Part shown: positions 17,744-26,230 of the stretch, piece after piece
Numbering within the stretch: position 1 is the stretch's first letter
How the letters are laid out: each line of letters starts with the position of its first letter
DNA from: Pseudomonadota bacterium
GTDB lineage: Bacteria > Pseudomonadota > Alphaproteobacteria > UBA8366
Assembly: GCA_036339585.1 (NCBI GenBank)
Contig: JAYZAS010000016.1
Span: 1 to 45,694, forward strand
Length of the DNA: 45,694 nucleotides
Reading direction: 5' to 3'
Translations under genes and position numbers: made by a program
Notes under the pieces: model-generated
The model's database searches: none
The model's input: the letters and a program-made list of their open reading frames with translations, nothing else
What the model was told of the DNA's origin: nothing

Positions 17744-19255
17744 GTGACTTCAGATATTATGAATGCCGCGGTTAAATTACACCAATCGGGTGACTTCAAT
17801 GCTGCGCGAAAGCTTTACGAATCCATTCTTAATCTGGATGTACACAATACGGATGCACTCAACCTTTTAGGGCTTGTCAATCACCAACTCAAAGATAATG
17901 AGCAGGCATTAATTTACATAGAAAAAGCAATCGTTCTTAATCCAGATATTCCGGAATATTCAAATAATTTGGGACTAGTGCTCAGTACGCTTGGACGGTT
18001 GGATGAAGCAGAATCCGCATATTTATGCGCACTATCTCAGGCTCCTGAATACGCCGATGCTCATTATAATCTCGGCCTTCTAGAGAATAAGCGTAGTCGT
18101 TACCAAGTGGCTCTTAGACACTTCCAGAAATGTCAATTGTATGCTCCGTGGCACGCGAAAGTTCGCAATGGTCTTGCACTCGCTTTGATGCGTTTGGACC
18201 GTATTCCGGAAGCACTGAAAGAAATTGAAGAACAGATAGAAAAAGACTCTGAGGATGTTGACGCGTATAATAACTTATGTGTAGCAAGAGGATTGAGAGG
18301 TGAATATGCTTTGGCACGTGAGGCCACGGCAAGGGCTCTTGAATTGAATCCTGAGCATGTTTACGCGCGTGTTAATCGTGCACAACTTTTGCTTTTAGAT
18401 GGTGATTTCATAAATGGCTTTGCAGAACATGAATGGCGTCTGCAGAGAAAAGACTACCGGCAAAAATTTAGTGTGCCATTTTGGGAGGGTGAATGTCGGC
18501 CTAATGAGACAATCATTCTGTGGGCGGAGCAGGGTCATGGCGACGCGATTCAATTCATCCGTTATGCTCAGTTAGTGAAAGAGCGAGTGGGCAGGGTCGT
18601 GATAAGCTGTCGTCAGTCGCTTCTAAGGCTTTTTTCATGCGTTGACGGTGTGGACGAAGTTACAGTGGGTGATAAACCCTTGCATGCCGATTGCCATGCG
18701 CCATTAATGAGCTTACCGTACATTTTTAAAACGCAATTGCAAACGATACCCTCTCAAGTCCCATATATTTCAGTGAAAAAAAAATGTCGTTTTCCCGCAA
18801 ACACTCAGGTACTGAAGGTCGGTCTCGTTTGGGCCGGAAACCCGGATCATGCACGCGATCATAGGCGAAGCCTACCACTTCAGGCATTTGAGCCAATCTT
18901 CTCTATCTCAGGCGTTACATTCTTTAGTTTTCAAATGGGGGCCGCTGCCGAGCAACTTTCAGATATTAAGACACCGTTACTAAATATAAGCGATGGGTTC
19001 GATGATTTTTATGATACCGCATGCGCACTCTCCAACGTGGATCTTTTGATCACCGTAGACACATCGGTTGCTCATTTAGCTGGGGCGCTGGGTGTACCGA
19101 CTTGGGTGATACTTGATTGTGTACCCGACTGGCGGTGGCAATTAGAACGTGAGGACACACCATGGTATCCAAGTCTGCGTTTATTTCGTTCTAGGGGCGA
19201 ATTTAGTGAACTAATGGGCCGCATAGCAAAAGCCTTGGTTGATTTGGCGTGCTAA
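17744..19255 (+). CDS. TPR protein with C-terminal GT9-like glycosyltransferase domain
   Basis: About 503 aa. The first 230 residues are clear TPRs (ALNLLGLVNHQLKDNEQAL; SNNLGLVLSTLGRLDEAE; AHYNLGLLENKRSRYQVAL). The C-terminal half has WAEQGHGDAIQFIRY, LKVGLVWAGNPDHARDHRRS, FFSFQMG and the DLLITVDTSVAHLAGALGVPTWVIL block shared with heptosyltransferase-like (GT9-fold) domains in bacterial TPR proteins. The start is ambiguous: TTG 17726, GTG 17744 and ATG 17759 are in frame. I prefer GTG 17744, which has AATAGG about 7 nt upstream. Substrates are unknown; relatives occur in glycan and flagellar-glycosylation loci. It is followed after 59 nt by the B12-type radical SAM gene. Confidence 0.85.
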   Translation: MTSDIMNAAVKLHQSGDFNAARKLYESILNLDVHNTDALNLLGLVNHQLKDNEQALIYIEKAIVLNPDIPEYSNNLGLVLSTLGRLDEAESAYLCALSQAPEYADAHYNLGLLENKRSRYQVALRHFQKCQLYAPWHAKVRNGLALALMRLDRIPEALKEIEEQIEKDSEDVDAYNNLCVARGLRGEYALAREATARALELNPEHVYARVNRAQLLLLDGDFINGFAEHEWRLQRKDYRQKFSVPFWEGECRPNETIILWAEQGHGDAIQFIRYAQLVKERVGRVVISCRQSLLRLFSCVDGVDEVTVGDKPLHADCHAPLMSLPYIFKTQLQTIPSQVPYISVKKKCRFPANTQVLKVGLVWAGNPDHARDHRRSLPLQAFEPIFSISGVTFFSFQMGAAAEQLSDIKTPLLNISDGFDDFYDTACALSNVDLLITVDTSVAHLAGALGVPTWVILDCVPDWRWQLEREDTPWYPSLRLFRSRGEFSELMGRIAKALVDLAC

Positions 19256-19314
19256 TTGCAGTGTGATCGGATAAAACCTAGAAGCCTATCCTTTTTGAAC
19301 GAGTTTTTAGCAGA

Positions 19315-20895
19315 ATGCATAAAGTCCATCGCGTTATGTTGATACAGCCACCAGGCCGTTGCCTGATTGGTAAAGATGGCACAATTACAGAGCGCAAGCA
19401 TTGTCACCCTCCACTCGGGTTAGCCTATCTAGCCGCTGCGGCTCGAGAAGCTGGTTATCTGGTAGATGTGCTGGATATGCTGGCTGAAGGCTATAATCAG
19501 GAGCGTTATACCGAACAATTTGTTTACTATGGATTAGATGTCGAGGAGGCCCTATCTCGCATAAAAAGATCTGATCCCGACCTTATTGGGATCAGTATTC
19601 TTTTTTCTAATCTAGCAGCGGAAAGTTTTCGTTTGGTGGAAGCTATTAAAATGCAGTTTCCAAAGAAAATTATTGTGTTAGGGGGCCATCATCCTTCAGC
19701 AATGCCAATAAAAGTCATGAAACGGCCTGAAGTAGATTTCGTTCTGACGGGGGAAGCGGATGAAACTTTTGTTGAGCTATGCAACGCACTAAATGGTACG
19801 CAGGACTTGCGTGATATACGCGGTTTATTTCATCGCAATGGAAAAGAAATCATAGATAATCAGGCGAATATAAAGCCGGCCGTAGAGGGCGAGGATTTCA
19901 AGTACTACTTCCGTAAGGACGGTCCTAATCCGGGATCCCTTGCGAAACTTCCGCTGCCAGCTTGGGACATGTTTCCAATGGAGGCCTACTGGACTTCTGA
20001 AGTTCGGGCAGGTGGGGGTGATGTTCAAGCGGAGCGACACGCGGTGATGGTATCAACCCGAGGCTGCCCTCATGTTTGCTTTTATTGCACTTCTCCTTTG
20101 ATGGGTGGTTTTAAGGGTTACCGCAAGCGCACAAATGATGATGTGGTTAAGGAAATTCGATGGTTGCGTGATGAATTTGGTGTGGAAGAAATTCAGTTTC
20201 TAGACGATAATTTTTTTGTTTCCGGTCCAAGAGTTAAAGACCTTTGTCGCGAGCTCGCTGCAAATTTTCCTGACATGGTGTTTAGCGTTCCGGCGGGTAC
20301 TGAGATAAATGCTTTGGATAAAGAGATGATTGATCTCCTTGCTGAAGCTAATTTCTATCGCCTTACGCTTGCAATTGAGTCTGCAAACCAGGATATTCAA
20401 GATGAACGAATTGACAAAAGAGTCGATTTAGCACGCGTTCCTGAAATTATACAGTATGCGAAATCAAAAAATATCGAGGTCAGAGGCTTTTTAATGATTG
20501 GTTTCCCGGACGAAACGAAACAATCAATTCTTCATACAGCCGATTATGCAATGTCTTTAGAATTAGATGACTTTGCCCTATCCGTTGTAACTCCTCTTCC
20601 GGGCACTCCAGTTTATGACGAGGCCATTGATAGAGGTTTGTTGTCTGAATCTTTTGATCCTGATGACATTAGGTATTCTGTTTCTTCTATTCGTATAGAG
20701 GGCATGACGCAGGAGGAAATCGAAGATGTTCGAAGAACTACCTGGAGGAAACACCAAGAATTAAAGAAAAAACGAAAATCCAAATCTGAAAGAGCACACA
20801 AAACCTTTATGAATGCTGCGGAATACGCGACAGCAGGTTTTTCGAAAAAAGAACAGATCGGGTTTAGCGGATTTTCAAGCGATGGAAAGGCCTAA
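19315..20895 (+). CDS. B12-binding-domain radical SAM protein
   Basis: A 526-aa protein with an N-terminal cobalamin-binding Rossmann domain (VMLIQPPG; HPPLGLAYLAAAAREAGYLVDVLD; DLIGISILFSN; IIVLGGHHPSAMP; DFVLTGEADETF) and a radical SAM domain with C251-x3-C255-x2-C258 (STRGCPHVCFYC). IQFLDDNFFV, the RLTLAIESANQDI strand and GFLMIGFPDET follow, as in the BchE/methyltransferase class. Such enzymes often C-methylate or rearrange unactivated carbons, here perhaps on a lipid or sugar. The tail is Lys-rich. There is no good Shine-Dalgarno before ATG 19315, suggesting weak or coupled translation. It is the last gene of the plus-strand run and converges on gmhA. Confidence 0.87.
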   Translation: MHKVHRVMLIQPPGRCLIGKDGTITERKHCHPPLGLAYLAAAAREAGYLVDVLDMLAEGYNQERYTEQFVYYGLDVEEALSRIKRSDPDLIGISILFSNLAAESFRLVEAIKMQFPKKIIVLGGHHPSAMPIKVMKRPEVDFVLTGEADETFVELCNALNGTQDLRDIRGLFHRNGKEIIDNQANIKPAVEGEDFKYYFRKDGPNPGSLAKLPLPAWDMFPMEAYWTSEVRAGGGDVQAERHAVMVSTRGCPHVCFYCTSPLMGGFKGYRKRTNDDVVKEIRWLRDEFGVEEIQFLDDNFFVSGPRVKDLCRELAANFPDMVFSVPAGTEINALDKEMIDLLAEANFYRLTLAIESANQDIQDERIDKRVDLARVPEIIQYAKSKNIEVRGFLMIGFPDETKQSILHTADYAMSLELDDFALSVVTPLPGTPVYDEAIDRGLLSESFDPDDIRYSVSSIRIEGMTQEEIEDVRRTTWRKHQELKKKRKSKSERAHKTFMNAAEYATAGFSKKEQIGFSGFSSDGKA

Positions 20896-20912
20896 CGCCC
20901 TTAGACCGCTTT
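20889..20912. terminator. Possible weak bidirectional terminator between convergent genes
   Basis: Short stem GGCCTAA (20889-20895) / TTAGACC (20901-20907) with one G-U pair, lying across both stop codons. Pyrimidine-rich CTTTCTTTCC follows on the plus strand and TTTCC on the minus strand. The stem is short and the U-tracts poor. Confidence 0.3.
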
Positions 20913-21488
20913 CTTTCCTAGTATTAAATCAAGCAATGCATGGCATAAGGTAAGATGCGTAATTTCCACGGCACCATAACGAGTTGATGGGACATGAAAA
21001 TTTATATTTCCTTCCTTTATGAGTAAGTTAGCTTCATCAAAACCGCTAAGTGTTATAACTTTTATAGGAATTGACTGCGCCGCTTTCACAGCGTTAATTA
21101 TATTATGTGACTGTCCCGAACTGCTGATTGCTACAAGAACATCATTGGGTTTTGCAAGCATTCGAATCGGTTGAGAAAACACCTCTTCATACCCCAGATC
21201 GTTGGTGAGGCAGGTTAATGCCACGGCGTCGTTGAAACAAACTGCTGGCATCCCGCCGTTTTTTGAAAAGTCAATAGCCATATGGCTTGCAATCGCTGCG
21301 CTGCCGCCGTTGCCTATAAATATTATTTTTCCTCCATCCTGTGATGCACACCTAATTAACGCTATAGATTGTTTTGTGGCATCGGCGAGTGAAAGTATTG
21401 CTCCTGCACTATTCCTCGCTGTGATCTTGTGTCTAAGAGCTGAAATATTTTCGAGATATTGGTCAATTGTTGCAGGGTATTCCGTCAT
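20901..21488 (-). CDS. gmhA: Phosphoheptose isomerase-like SIS-domain protein (GmhA)
   Basis: A 195-aa SIS-domain protein. IIFIGNGGSAAIASHMAIDFSKNG and VLVAISSSGQSHNIINAVKAA are the two sugar-phosphate-binding Ser/Gly loops of GmhA, and the C-terminal EITHLTLCHALLDLI helix carries the family Glu and His. GmhA converts sedoheptulose 7-phosphate to D-glycero-D-manno-heptose 7-phosphate, the first step of ADP- or GDP-heptose synthesis. Its ATG overlaps the stop of the upstream HldE-like gene by 4 nt (ATGA), showing translational coupling. The length matches E. coli GmhA (192 aa). No GmhB phosphatase gene is in the window. Confidence 0.9.
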   Translation of the reverse strand: MTEYPATIDQYLENISALRHKITARNSAGAILSLADATKQSIALIRCASQDGGKIIFIGNGGSAAIASHMAIDFSKNGGMPAVCFNDAVALTCLTNDLGYEEVFSQPIRMLAKPNDVLVAISSSGQSHNIINAVKAAQSIPIKVITLSGFDEANLLIKEGNINFHVPSTRYGAVEITHLTLCHALLDLILGKKAV

Positions 21489-23065
21489 TTAAGTAGGCCT
21501 GTAATAGATTTCATTAACTTGGCTGCATCGATTGAACTCCGATGGCCTACAATACCTACTTTGATAGCGCCGGCTATATTACCCATGAAACCAACATCTC
21601 GCATCGAGGCGCCAACTGCGACAAAAGGGGCTGCTACAGCAAGAAAGGCATCGCCAGCACCGACAAGGTCTACGACAGAGGTTGCGAAAGCTGGAACAGT
21701 TTGGACGCTTTTACCTTTCTCCCATGTTGTACAGCCACCTGCCCCAAGAGTTAATACAAATCTGTCGCATTGCATCCTTGTCGGCAGCACTTTTGACACC
21801 ACGGTCGCAGGATCAGTAGTTTTATTACCGACCGCAAGCTGGGCCTCTGGCGTATCAATGAAGACAACATCAGCTCGTGGATAGCGCGTTATTAGATTAA
21901 ATCCAAAATTGGCGCTGTTTGATTGGGCGTTTACTGCTAAGAACTTCGAATTCTTTGTTAAGATTGTTATTGTCCCTGCTGCGATAAGTCCATGCCCAAA
22001 GTCATTCACAATTACGATATCATAATCTGCTATTTTCTCCTTAATCATCTGATCAAATTGCGTTTGTAACGGCTGAGGAAGAGCCGCGTCATCGAAATCA
22101 TAAACCTCGAATAGTTTGCGGAAATAATATCGATCAATGAAACGTGTCTTGCGTGTAGTCGGAGCGCCGCGGCGTCGGATAGGTAAAAGTTGGACATTTT
22201 GAGCGAGGCCCGACATGATAATTTCTTCGTCCTCGTGTCCGCTATCTCCTTCCTTATCACCTAGGCACGTCATGATATCGACGTGGGCACATATTCCCGC
22301 TATGTGATTAGCGGTTGCAATGGCGCCGCCTGCAAAGACCTCATTTTCTTCGAACTTAGTGGCAATCATATTTTCTTTTGGTGATTTTCCAAGTGGTGCT
22401 ACGTATCTGTATTCATCAATAATTGCATCCCCAACCACTAAAACTCTCATTTGAGCAAGCTGTTCCAAATGTTTGTTTAAGCGCTCAAGCGCCCCATTTA
22501 GACGCATATGTGATAAGAAATCACGCACCGGTTGGTCGAACACATCAAAATGACGATTGAGTAGTTCAGAGGAACTAAATGTTATATCATCTGTTATAGC
22601 CAGCTTTCCGCCATAGGATTCGGCTTTTTTTTGCTCCACATTAATTTTGCCGGTAATGTCATTTTTAGCGTCGGAGTAATCTGAACCCTTTGCATAGAAA
22701 TCTGGTTTGATAGCGTCGATGACAGGTAAAGCATCGGGGGCATCATTGACTGTTACCCAGTCAACACATGAGAGAGCCGCAAGCATTTCGGCGCGCAGGC
22801 CCTGAGAAAAAACGGGCTTACCCGGTCCTTTATTTACAAAAGCATCCGCAGTAATCGATACAATAAGGAGATCCCCCATTGCTCGCGCTTCTTGAAAGTG
22901 TCGAACGTGCCCCATGTGTAATAAATCAAAAACTCCGTGACATAGAACAACCTTGGAGCTAGCCATTCGCCGTGTGCTTAGTAATTTCTTCAGCTCAGGA
23001 ATTGTTACAATTTTCGAAAGCACATCGCTTTTATTTTTAGCAGGTGGTAAGACCCGGTGATTCAT
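21485..23065 (-). CDS. HldE-like bifunctional heptose kinase/nucleotidyltransferase with reversed domain order
   Basis: A 526-aa fusion. Residues 38-175 are a cytidylyltransferase-like domain with the nucleotide-binding HxGH motif (CHGVFDLLHMGH, 42-53) and a late SSSELLNRHF segment. Residues 206-526 are a PfkB/ribokinase-type kinase: MRVLVVGDAIIDEY, FAGGAIATANHIAG, and the catalytic GAGD at 469-472 (Asp472 as base). E. coli HldE has the kinase first and the adenylyltransferase second, so the order here is swapped. The expected activities are heptose-7-phosphate kinase and heptose-1-phosphate adenylyltransferase, with specificity inferred from the coupled gmhA. GGGA about 7 nt upstream supports the start. 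It is the first gene of a two-gene minus-strand unit. Confidence 0.88.
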   Translation of the reverse strand: MNHRVLPPAKNKSDVLSKIVTIPELKKLLSTRRMASSKVVLCHGVFDLLHMGHVRHFQEARAMGDLLIVSITADAFVNKGPGKPVFSQGLRAEMLAALSCVDWVTVNDAPDALPVIDAIKPDFYAKGSDYSDAKNDITGKINVEQKKAESYGGKLAITDDITFSSSELLNRHFDVFDQPVRDFLSHMRLNGALERLNKHLEQLAQMRVLVVGDAIIDEYRYVAPLGKSPKENMIATKFEENEVFAGGAIATANHIAGICAHVDIMTCLGDKEGDSGHEDEEIIMSGLAQNVQLLPIRRRGAPTTRKTRFIDRYYFRKLFEVYDFDDAALPQPLQTQFDQMIKEKIADYDIVIVNDFGHGLIAAGTITILTKNSKFLAVNAQSNSANFGFNLITRYPRADVVFIDTPEAQLAVGNKTTDPATVVSKVLPTRMQCDRFVLTLGAGGCTTWEKGKSVQTVPAFATSVVDLVGAGDAFLAVAAPFVAVGASMRDVGFMGNIAGAIKVGIVGHRSSIDAAKLMKSITGLLK

Positions 23066-23240
23066 AGTTGTCCCAACTTGCTGAAAAGTTAATGACTTAA
23101 TAAATGAAGAGTTAAGGCCATGGGACGTAAAAATGCAAATTTCTAGTCCAGTTTTACCGAGGAGCGTGGTGTGAAATCCTTTGCGGTAAAAATTGCCGGG
23201 CAGAAAGTTCTTCTAGGTAACTTTTTCATAGTAGAGTTTG

Positions 23241-24401
23241 TCATGTAGCTAATCTTCGAAGCCCGTCTTCAAGATCAGCTATTAAATCTTCCGGGTCTTC
23301 TAATCCTACATGAATGCGCATCGTTTGTCCGTTAGGTTCCCATTTGGTTACTGACCGGTTTTCATTCGGAAATGTTGGGATCAATAAGCTTTCGTATCCC
23401 CCCCAGCTTGACCCCATGCCAAATAACCTCATCCCATCTAAGAAAGCAGCGACTCTGGTTTGGTCAGTTTCACTGATGATAAAACCAAAGAGGCTTGCCG
23501 CGCCAGTGAAGTCGCGTCTCCAAATATGATGCCCACGGTCGCTCTCAAGGGCTGGATGCATAACCTTCTTAACCAGTGGATGCGCCTCTAACCACTTCGC
23601 TATTTTAATGCCATTTGTGTGCTGGCGCCTCATTCGCACGCTCAAAGTTCGCAAACCTCTTAGTGTAAGATATACATCGTCTGGTGCAGCGAAGTTCCCA
23701 AATAGGTCTGTGGTTTCTTTAACTTTTTTATAAGTGGCTTCATTACAAATTATTGCGCCCATCATCACGTCCGAGTGACCGCTTATATATTTTGTAGAGG
23801 CGTGAATGGATACATCTATGCCATTTTCGATTGCTTTGAAAAAATAACCCGATGACCAAGTATTATCTATCATGGAAATGACACCAGCTTGGCGAGCAAT
23901 ATCTGCGATGACTGGTATATCCTGCATTTCAAAGGTTTGCGAACCAGGTGACTCAGTCCAAATTAACTTTGTGTTTTGACGTAAAAGATCTTTTACACCT
24001 TCACCGATGAGCGGATCATAGTATTCAGTAGTAACTCCAAAGCGGGAAAGGAAATTATCGCAGAAAGAACGGCAGGGGGCATATGTATTATCAGTTACAA
24101 GAATGTGATCTCCGGGCTCAACAAATGCCATAAAAGCCATTGTAATTGCCTGTAAACCCGATGGATTTAAAATTGTTCCAGCACCAGACTCAAGTTCAGT
24201 AAGCGCATCTTCCAGGGCAAATGACGTCGGCGTGCCACGTAATCCGTAACGCACCTTCACATTGGGGTCAGTCCCCCGGGATAGGTATTGCGCCATTGTC
24301 GGAAATAAAATCGTTGAGGCGTGGTAAACGGGTGTGTTTACGGCGCCATAATGATCAAAAGGGGCTCGGCCTGAGTGAATTATTTTAGTATCGTCCTTCA
24401 T
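23241..24401 (-). CDS. Cystathionine beta-lyase-like PLP enzyme (MetC type)
   Basis: A 386-aa Cys/Met-metabolism PLP enzyme. Conserved blocks are NTPVYHASTILFP, YGLRGTPTSFALEDALTELE, a LNPSGLQAI segment, SMIDNTWSSGYFFKAIENG, the PLP-lysine region HASTKYISGHSD and the C-terminal MRIHVGLEDPEDLIADLEDGL. This pattern fits proteobacterial MetC, which cleaves cystathionine to homocysteine, pyruvate and ammonia. The start is ATG 24401: GGAG lies 6 nt upstream, and the protein then begins MKDDTKIIHSGR as in relatives; the longer ATG 24449 has no ribosome site. It is divergent from the FAD oxidoreductase, with 107 nt between starts. A gamma-lyase activity cannot be excluded. Confidence 0.9.
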   Translation of the reverse strand: MKDDTKIIHSGRAPFDHYGAVNTPVYHASTILFPTMAQYLSRGTDPNVKVRYGLRGTPTSFALEDALTELESGAGTILNPSGLQAITMAFMAFVEPGDHILVTDNTYAPCRSFCDNFLSRFGVTTEYYDPLIGEGVKDLLRQNTKLIWTESPGSQTFEMQDIPVIADIARQAGVISMIDNTWSSGYFFKAIENGIDVSIHASTKYISGHSDVMMGAIICNEATYKKVKETTDLFGNFAAPDDVYLTLRGLRTLSVRMRRQHTNGIKIAKWLEAHPLVKKVMHPALESDRGHHIWRRDFTGAASLFGFIISETDQTRVAAFLDGMRLFGMGSSWGGYESLLIPTFPNENRSVTKWEPNGQTMRIHVGLEDPEDLIADLEDGLRRLAT

Positions 24402-24508
24402 ATCATCTCCGAATTCGGTTATATGCTCTTTCCAAAGGGGTGTTGACATAAATTGGGGTGGGATTTCTCACTCTAACAGATTTTACGCAATTGGTGCATA
24501 AGGAAACT

Positions 24509-25627
24509 ATGGATATGGCTGAACGGATTGAATATGCAGTGATAGGTGCCGGGGTGGTGGGATTAGCCGTAGCCCGTTCTCTTTCTCTCCGTGGCTGTGA
24601 GGTGATCGTTTTAGAGAGTGAAAATGCGATAGGCACTGGAACCAGTTCGCGTAATTCTGAGGTCATACATGCTGGCATTTATTATGAGCCTGGTTCACTA
24701 AAGGCCAGCGTCTGCGTCGAAGGGAAAATAATGCTTTACCAGTACTGTGAAGAAAGAGGCATTCCTTACCGTAACTGTGGGAAGTTGATTGTTGCTACTG
24801 ATGAAGCTCAGCTCGAATTATTGCAAGGTATACAAGAAAAAGCTTCAATGAATGGTGTGCCACTCGATCTTATTCGTGCCAATGAGGCTATAGCGATGGA
24901 ACCCGAATTGCGTTGCGTTGGGGCACTTCATTCTCCGACTACCGGTATAATTGATAGTCATTCATTAATGCTTTCGTTACAGGGCGATGCAGAGGAGAGG
25001 GGAGCTGTTATAGCATTCCTTAGCCCGGTTTTGTCTGGGAATGTCAAATCCAATTATATAGAGCTCTCTGTCGGTGGTGAGATGCCAATGGATTTGCATT
25101 GCAACGGTGTAATAAATTGCGCTGGTTTAAAAGCACCGGCTCTGGCAAGAAAAATTAACGGATTAGAGGCAGCGAGTGTTCCAAAGGAATATTTTGCTAA
25201 AGGAAACTATTACGGCCTATCGTGTAAGGCGCCGTTTTCGAAACTTGTGTACCCCATTCCCCGCGATGGGGGGCTTGGTGTTCACATTACCGTTGACATG
25301 GGTGGGAGAGCACGATTTGGGCCAGATGTTGAGTGGCTTGAAGGTAGCTCTGATTTTAATTATGAGGTTGACCCATCTCGGTGCCAGGGATTTTACGATG
25401 CAATACGTACCTACTGGCCAGGGTTGCCAGATGACTCTCTCAGTCCAGACTATGCCGGCATTAGGCCAAAAATACACGGTCCAGGAACCGCACTACCTGA
25501 CTTTATGGTTTCGGGACCAAAAGATCACGGCATTGACGGATTAGTTAATATGTTCGGAATTGAGTCACCTGGGATTACCAGCTCTATGGCACTTGGTGAA
25601 TATGTTTCCGACCTATTAGGAGTTTAA
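24509..25627 (+). CDS. L-2-hydroxyglutarate oxidase/dehydrogenase-like FAD oxidoreductase
   Basis: A 372-aa DAO-family flavoprotein. The dinucleotide motif YAVIGAGVVGLAVARSL starts at residue 6. GTGTSSRNSEVIHAGIYYEPGSLKA is the highly conserved LhgO block, with the His used near the flavin. A KGNYYGLS strand, YPIPRDGGLGVHITVDMGGRARFGPD, AGIRPKI and the final NMFGIESPGITSSMALGEYV also fit LhgO/L2HGDH. The predicted reaction oxidises L-2-hydroxyglutarate to 2-oxoglutarate. AGGA about 5 nt before ATG 24509 fixes the start; upstream in-frame codons are not needed. It converges closely (4-nt gap) with the GNAT gene. Confidence 0.9.
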   Translation: MDMAERIEYAVIGAGVVGLAVARSLSLRGCEVIVLESENAIGTGTSSRNSEVIHAGIYYEPGSLKASVCVEGKIMLYQYCEERGIPYRNCGKLIVATDEAQLELLQGIQEKASMNGVPLDLIRANEAIAMEPELRCVGALHSPTTGIIDSHSLMLSLQGDAEERGAVIAFLSPVLSGNVKSNYIELSVGGEMPMDLHCNGVINCAGLKAPALARKINGLEAASVPKEYFAKGNYYGLSCKAPFSKLVYPIPRDGGLGVHITVDMGGRARFGPDVEWLEGSSDFNYEVDPSRCQGFYDAIRTYWPGLPDDSLSPDYAGIRPKIHGPGTALPDFMVSGPKDHGIDGLVNMFGIESPGITSSMALGEYVSDLLGV

Positions 25628-25631
25628 TTTT

Positions 25632-26216
25632 TTAAATCGTTTGCACTTTTGGTATGAGATCACGCGTGCGAGGATCTTCAATAACACAGGTTTCACGGCC
25701 GTATATTACAAATCCTGCTTTTAGATAAGTTGGCAGAGCAGCAGGGTGGTCTAAAGAGCAAGTCCTCAGCCAAATTCGGCGTATATCCTTAGCCCAGGCT
25801 ATATCAACAATTGAGGCTATGAAGAAAGTGCCAAGGCCACGCCCTAAATATCCACTGGCTAAGCCGAAGTATGCTAGGTGTATATCTCGCAAGTCGTGAT
25901 TTGGTGGTTGTCTCGAATCGAGTTCTGCGAAGCCAGCGGCTTCTCCGTCAACGTAGAGAACATATATTTCGACCCGATCGTCAGATATTATCTTAAAAAG
26001 CTCTTCATCTGTCATCTCAGTGCGCTCATACCAGAGCCAAGGAAGTCCCACTTCAGCGTAGATATTACGATAGAAGTCGATGGACGGCTTCTCAACCCTA
26101 CTAAGTTTAACTTCAGAGTTTAAGTCAGGTGTTGGTTGAGGGATACCATTTGGGCGGGAAGTCATTTTTAGGTACGTGACCTGAACCGTAAGACTATTTG
26201 TTACACCACCTACCAT
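25632..26216 (-). CDS. GNAT-family N-acetyltransferase
   Basis: A 194-aa protein with the GNAT fold: strands VEIYVLYVDGEAAGFAELD (beta2-beta3), IHLAYFGLASGYLGRGLGTFFIASIVD with the acetyl-CoA pyrophosphate loop GYLGRGLG, and a late ALPTYLKAGFVIYGRETCVI. The acceptor is unknown. The N-terminus SLTVQVTYLKMTSRP resembles other alphaproteobacterial GNATs of this size. It follows the sulfurtransferase gene by 14 nt on the minus strand, so the two are probably co-transcribed. There is no strong Shine-Dalgarno, suggesting coupling. Confidence 0.87.
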   Translation of the reverse strand: MVGGVTNSLTVQVTYLKMTSRPNGIPQPTPDLNSEVKLSRVEKPSIDFYRNIYAEVGLPWLWYERTEMTDEELFKIISDDRVEIYVLYVDGEAAGFAELDSRQPPNHDLRDIHLAYFGLASGYLGRGLGTFFIASIVDIAWAKDIRRIWLRTCSLDHPAALPTYLKAGFVIYGRETCVIEDPRTRDLIPKVQTI

Positions 26217-26230
26217 TGTTAAAGATCAGA

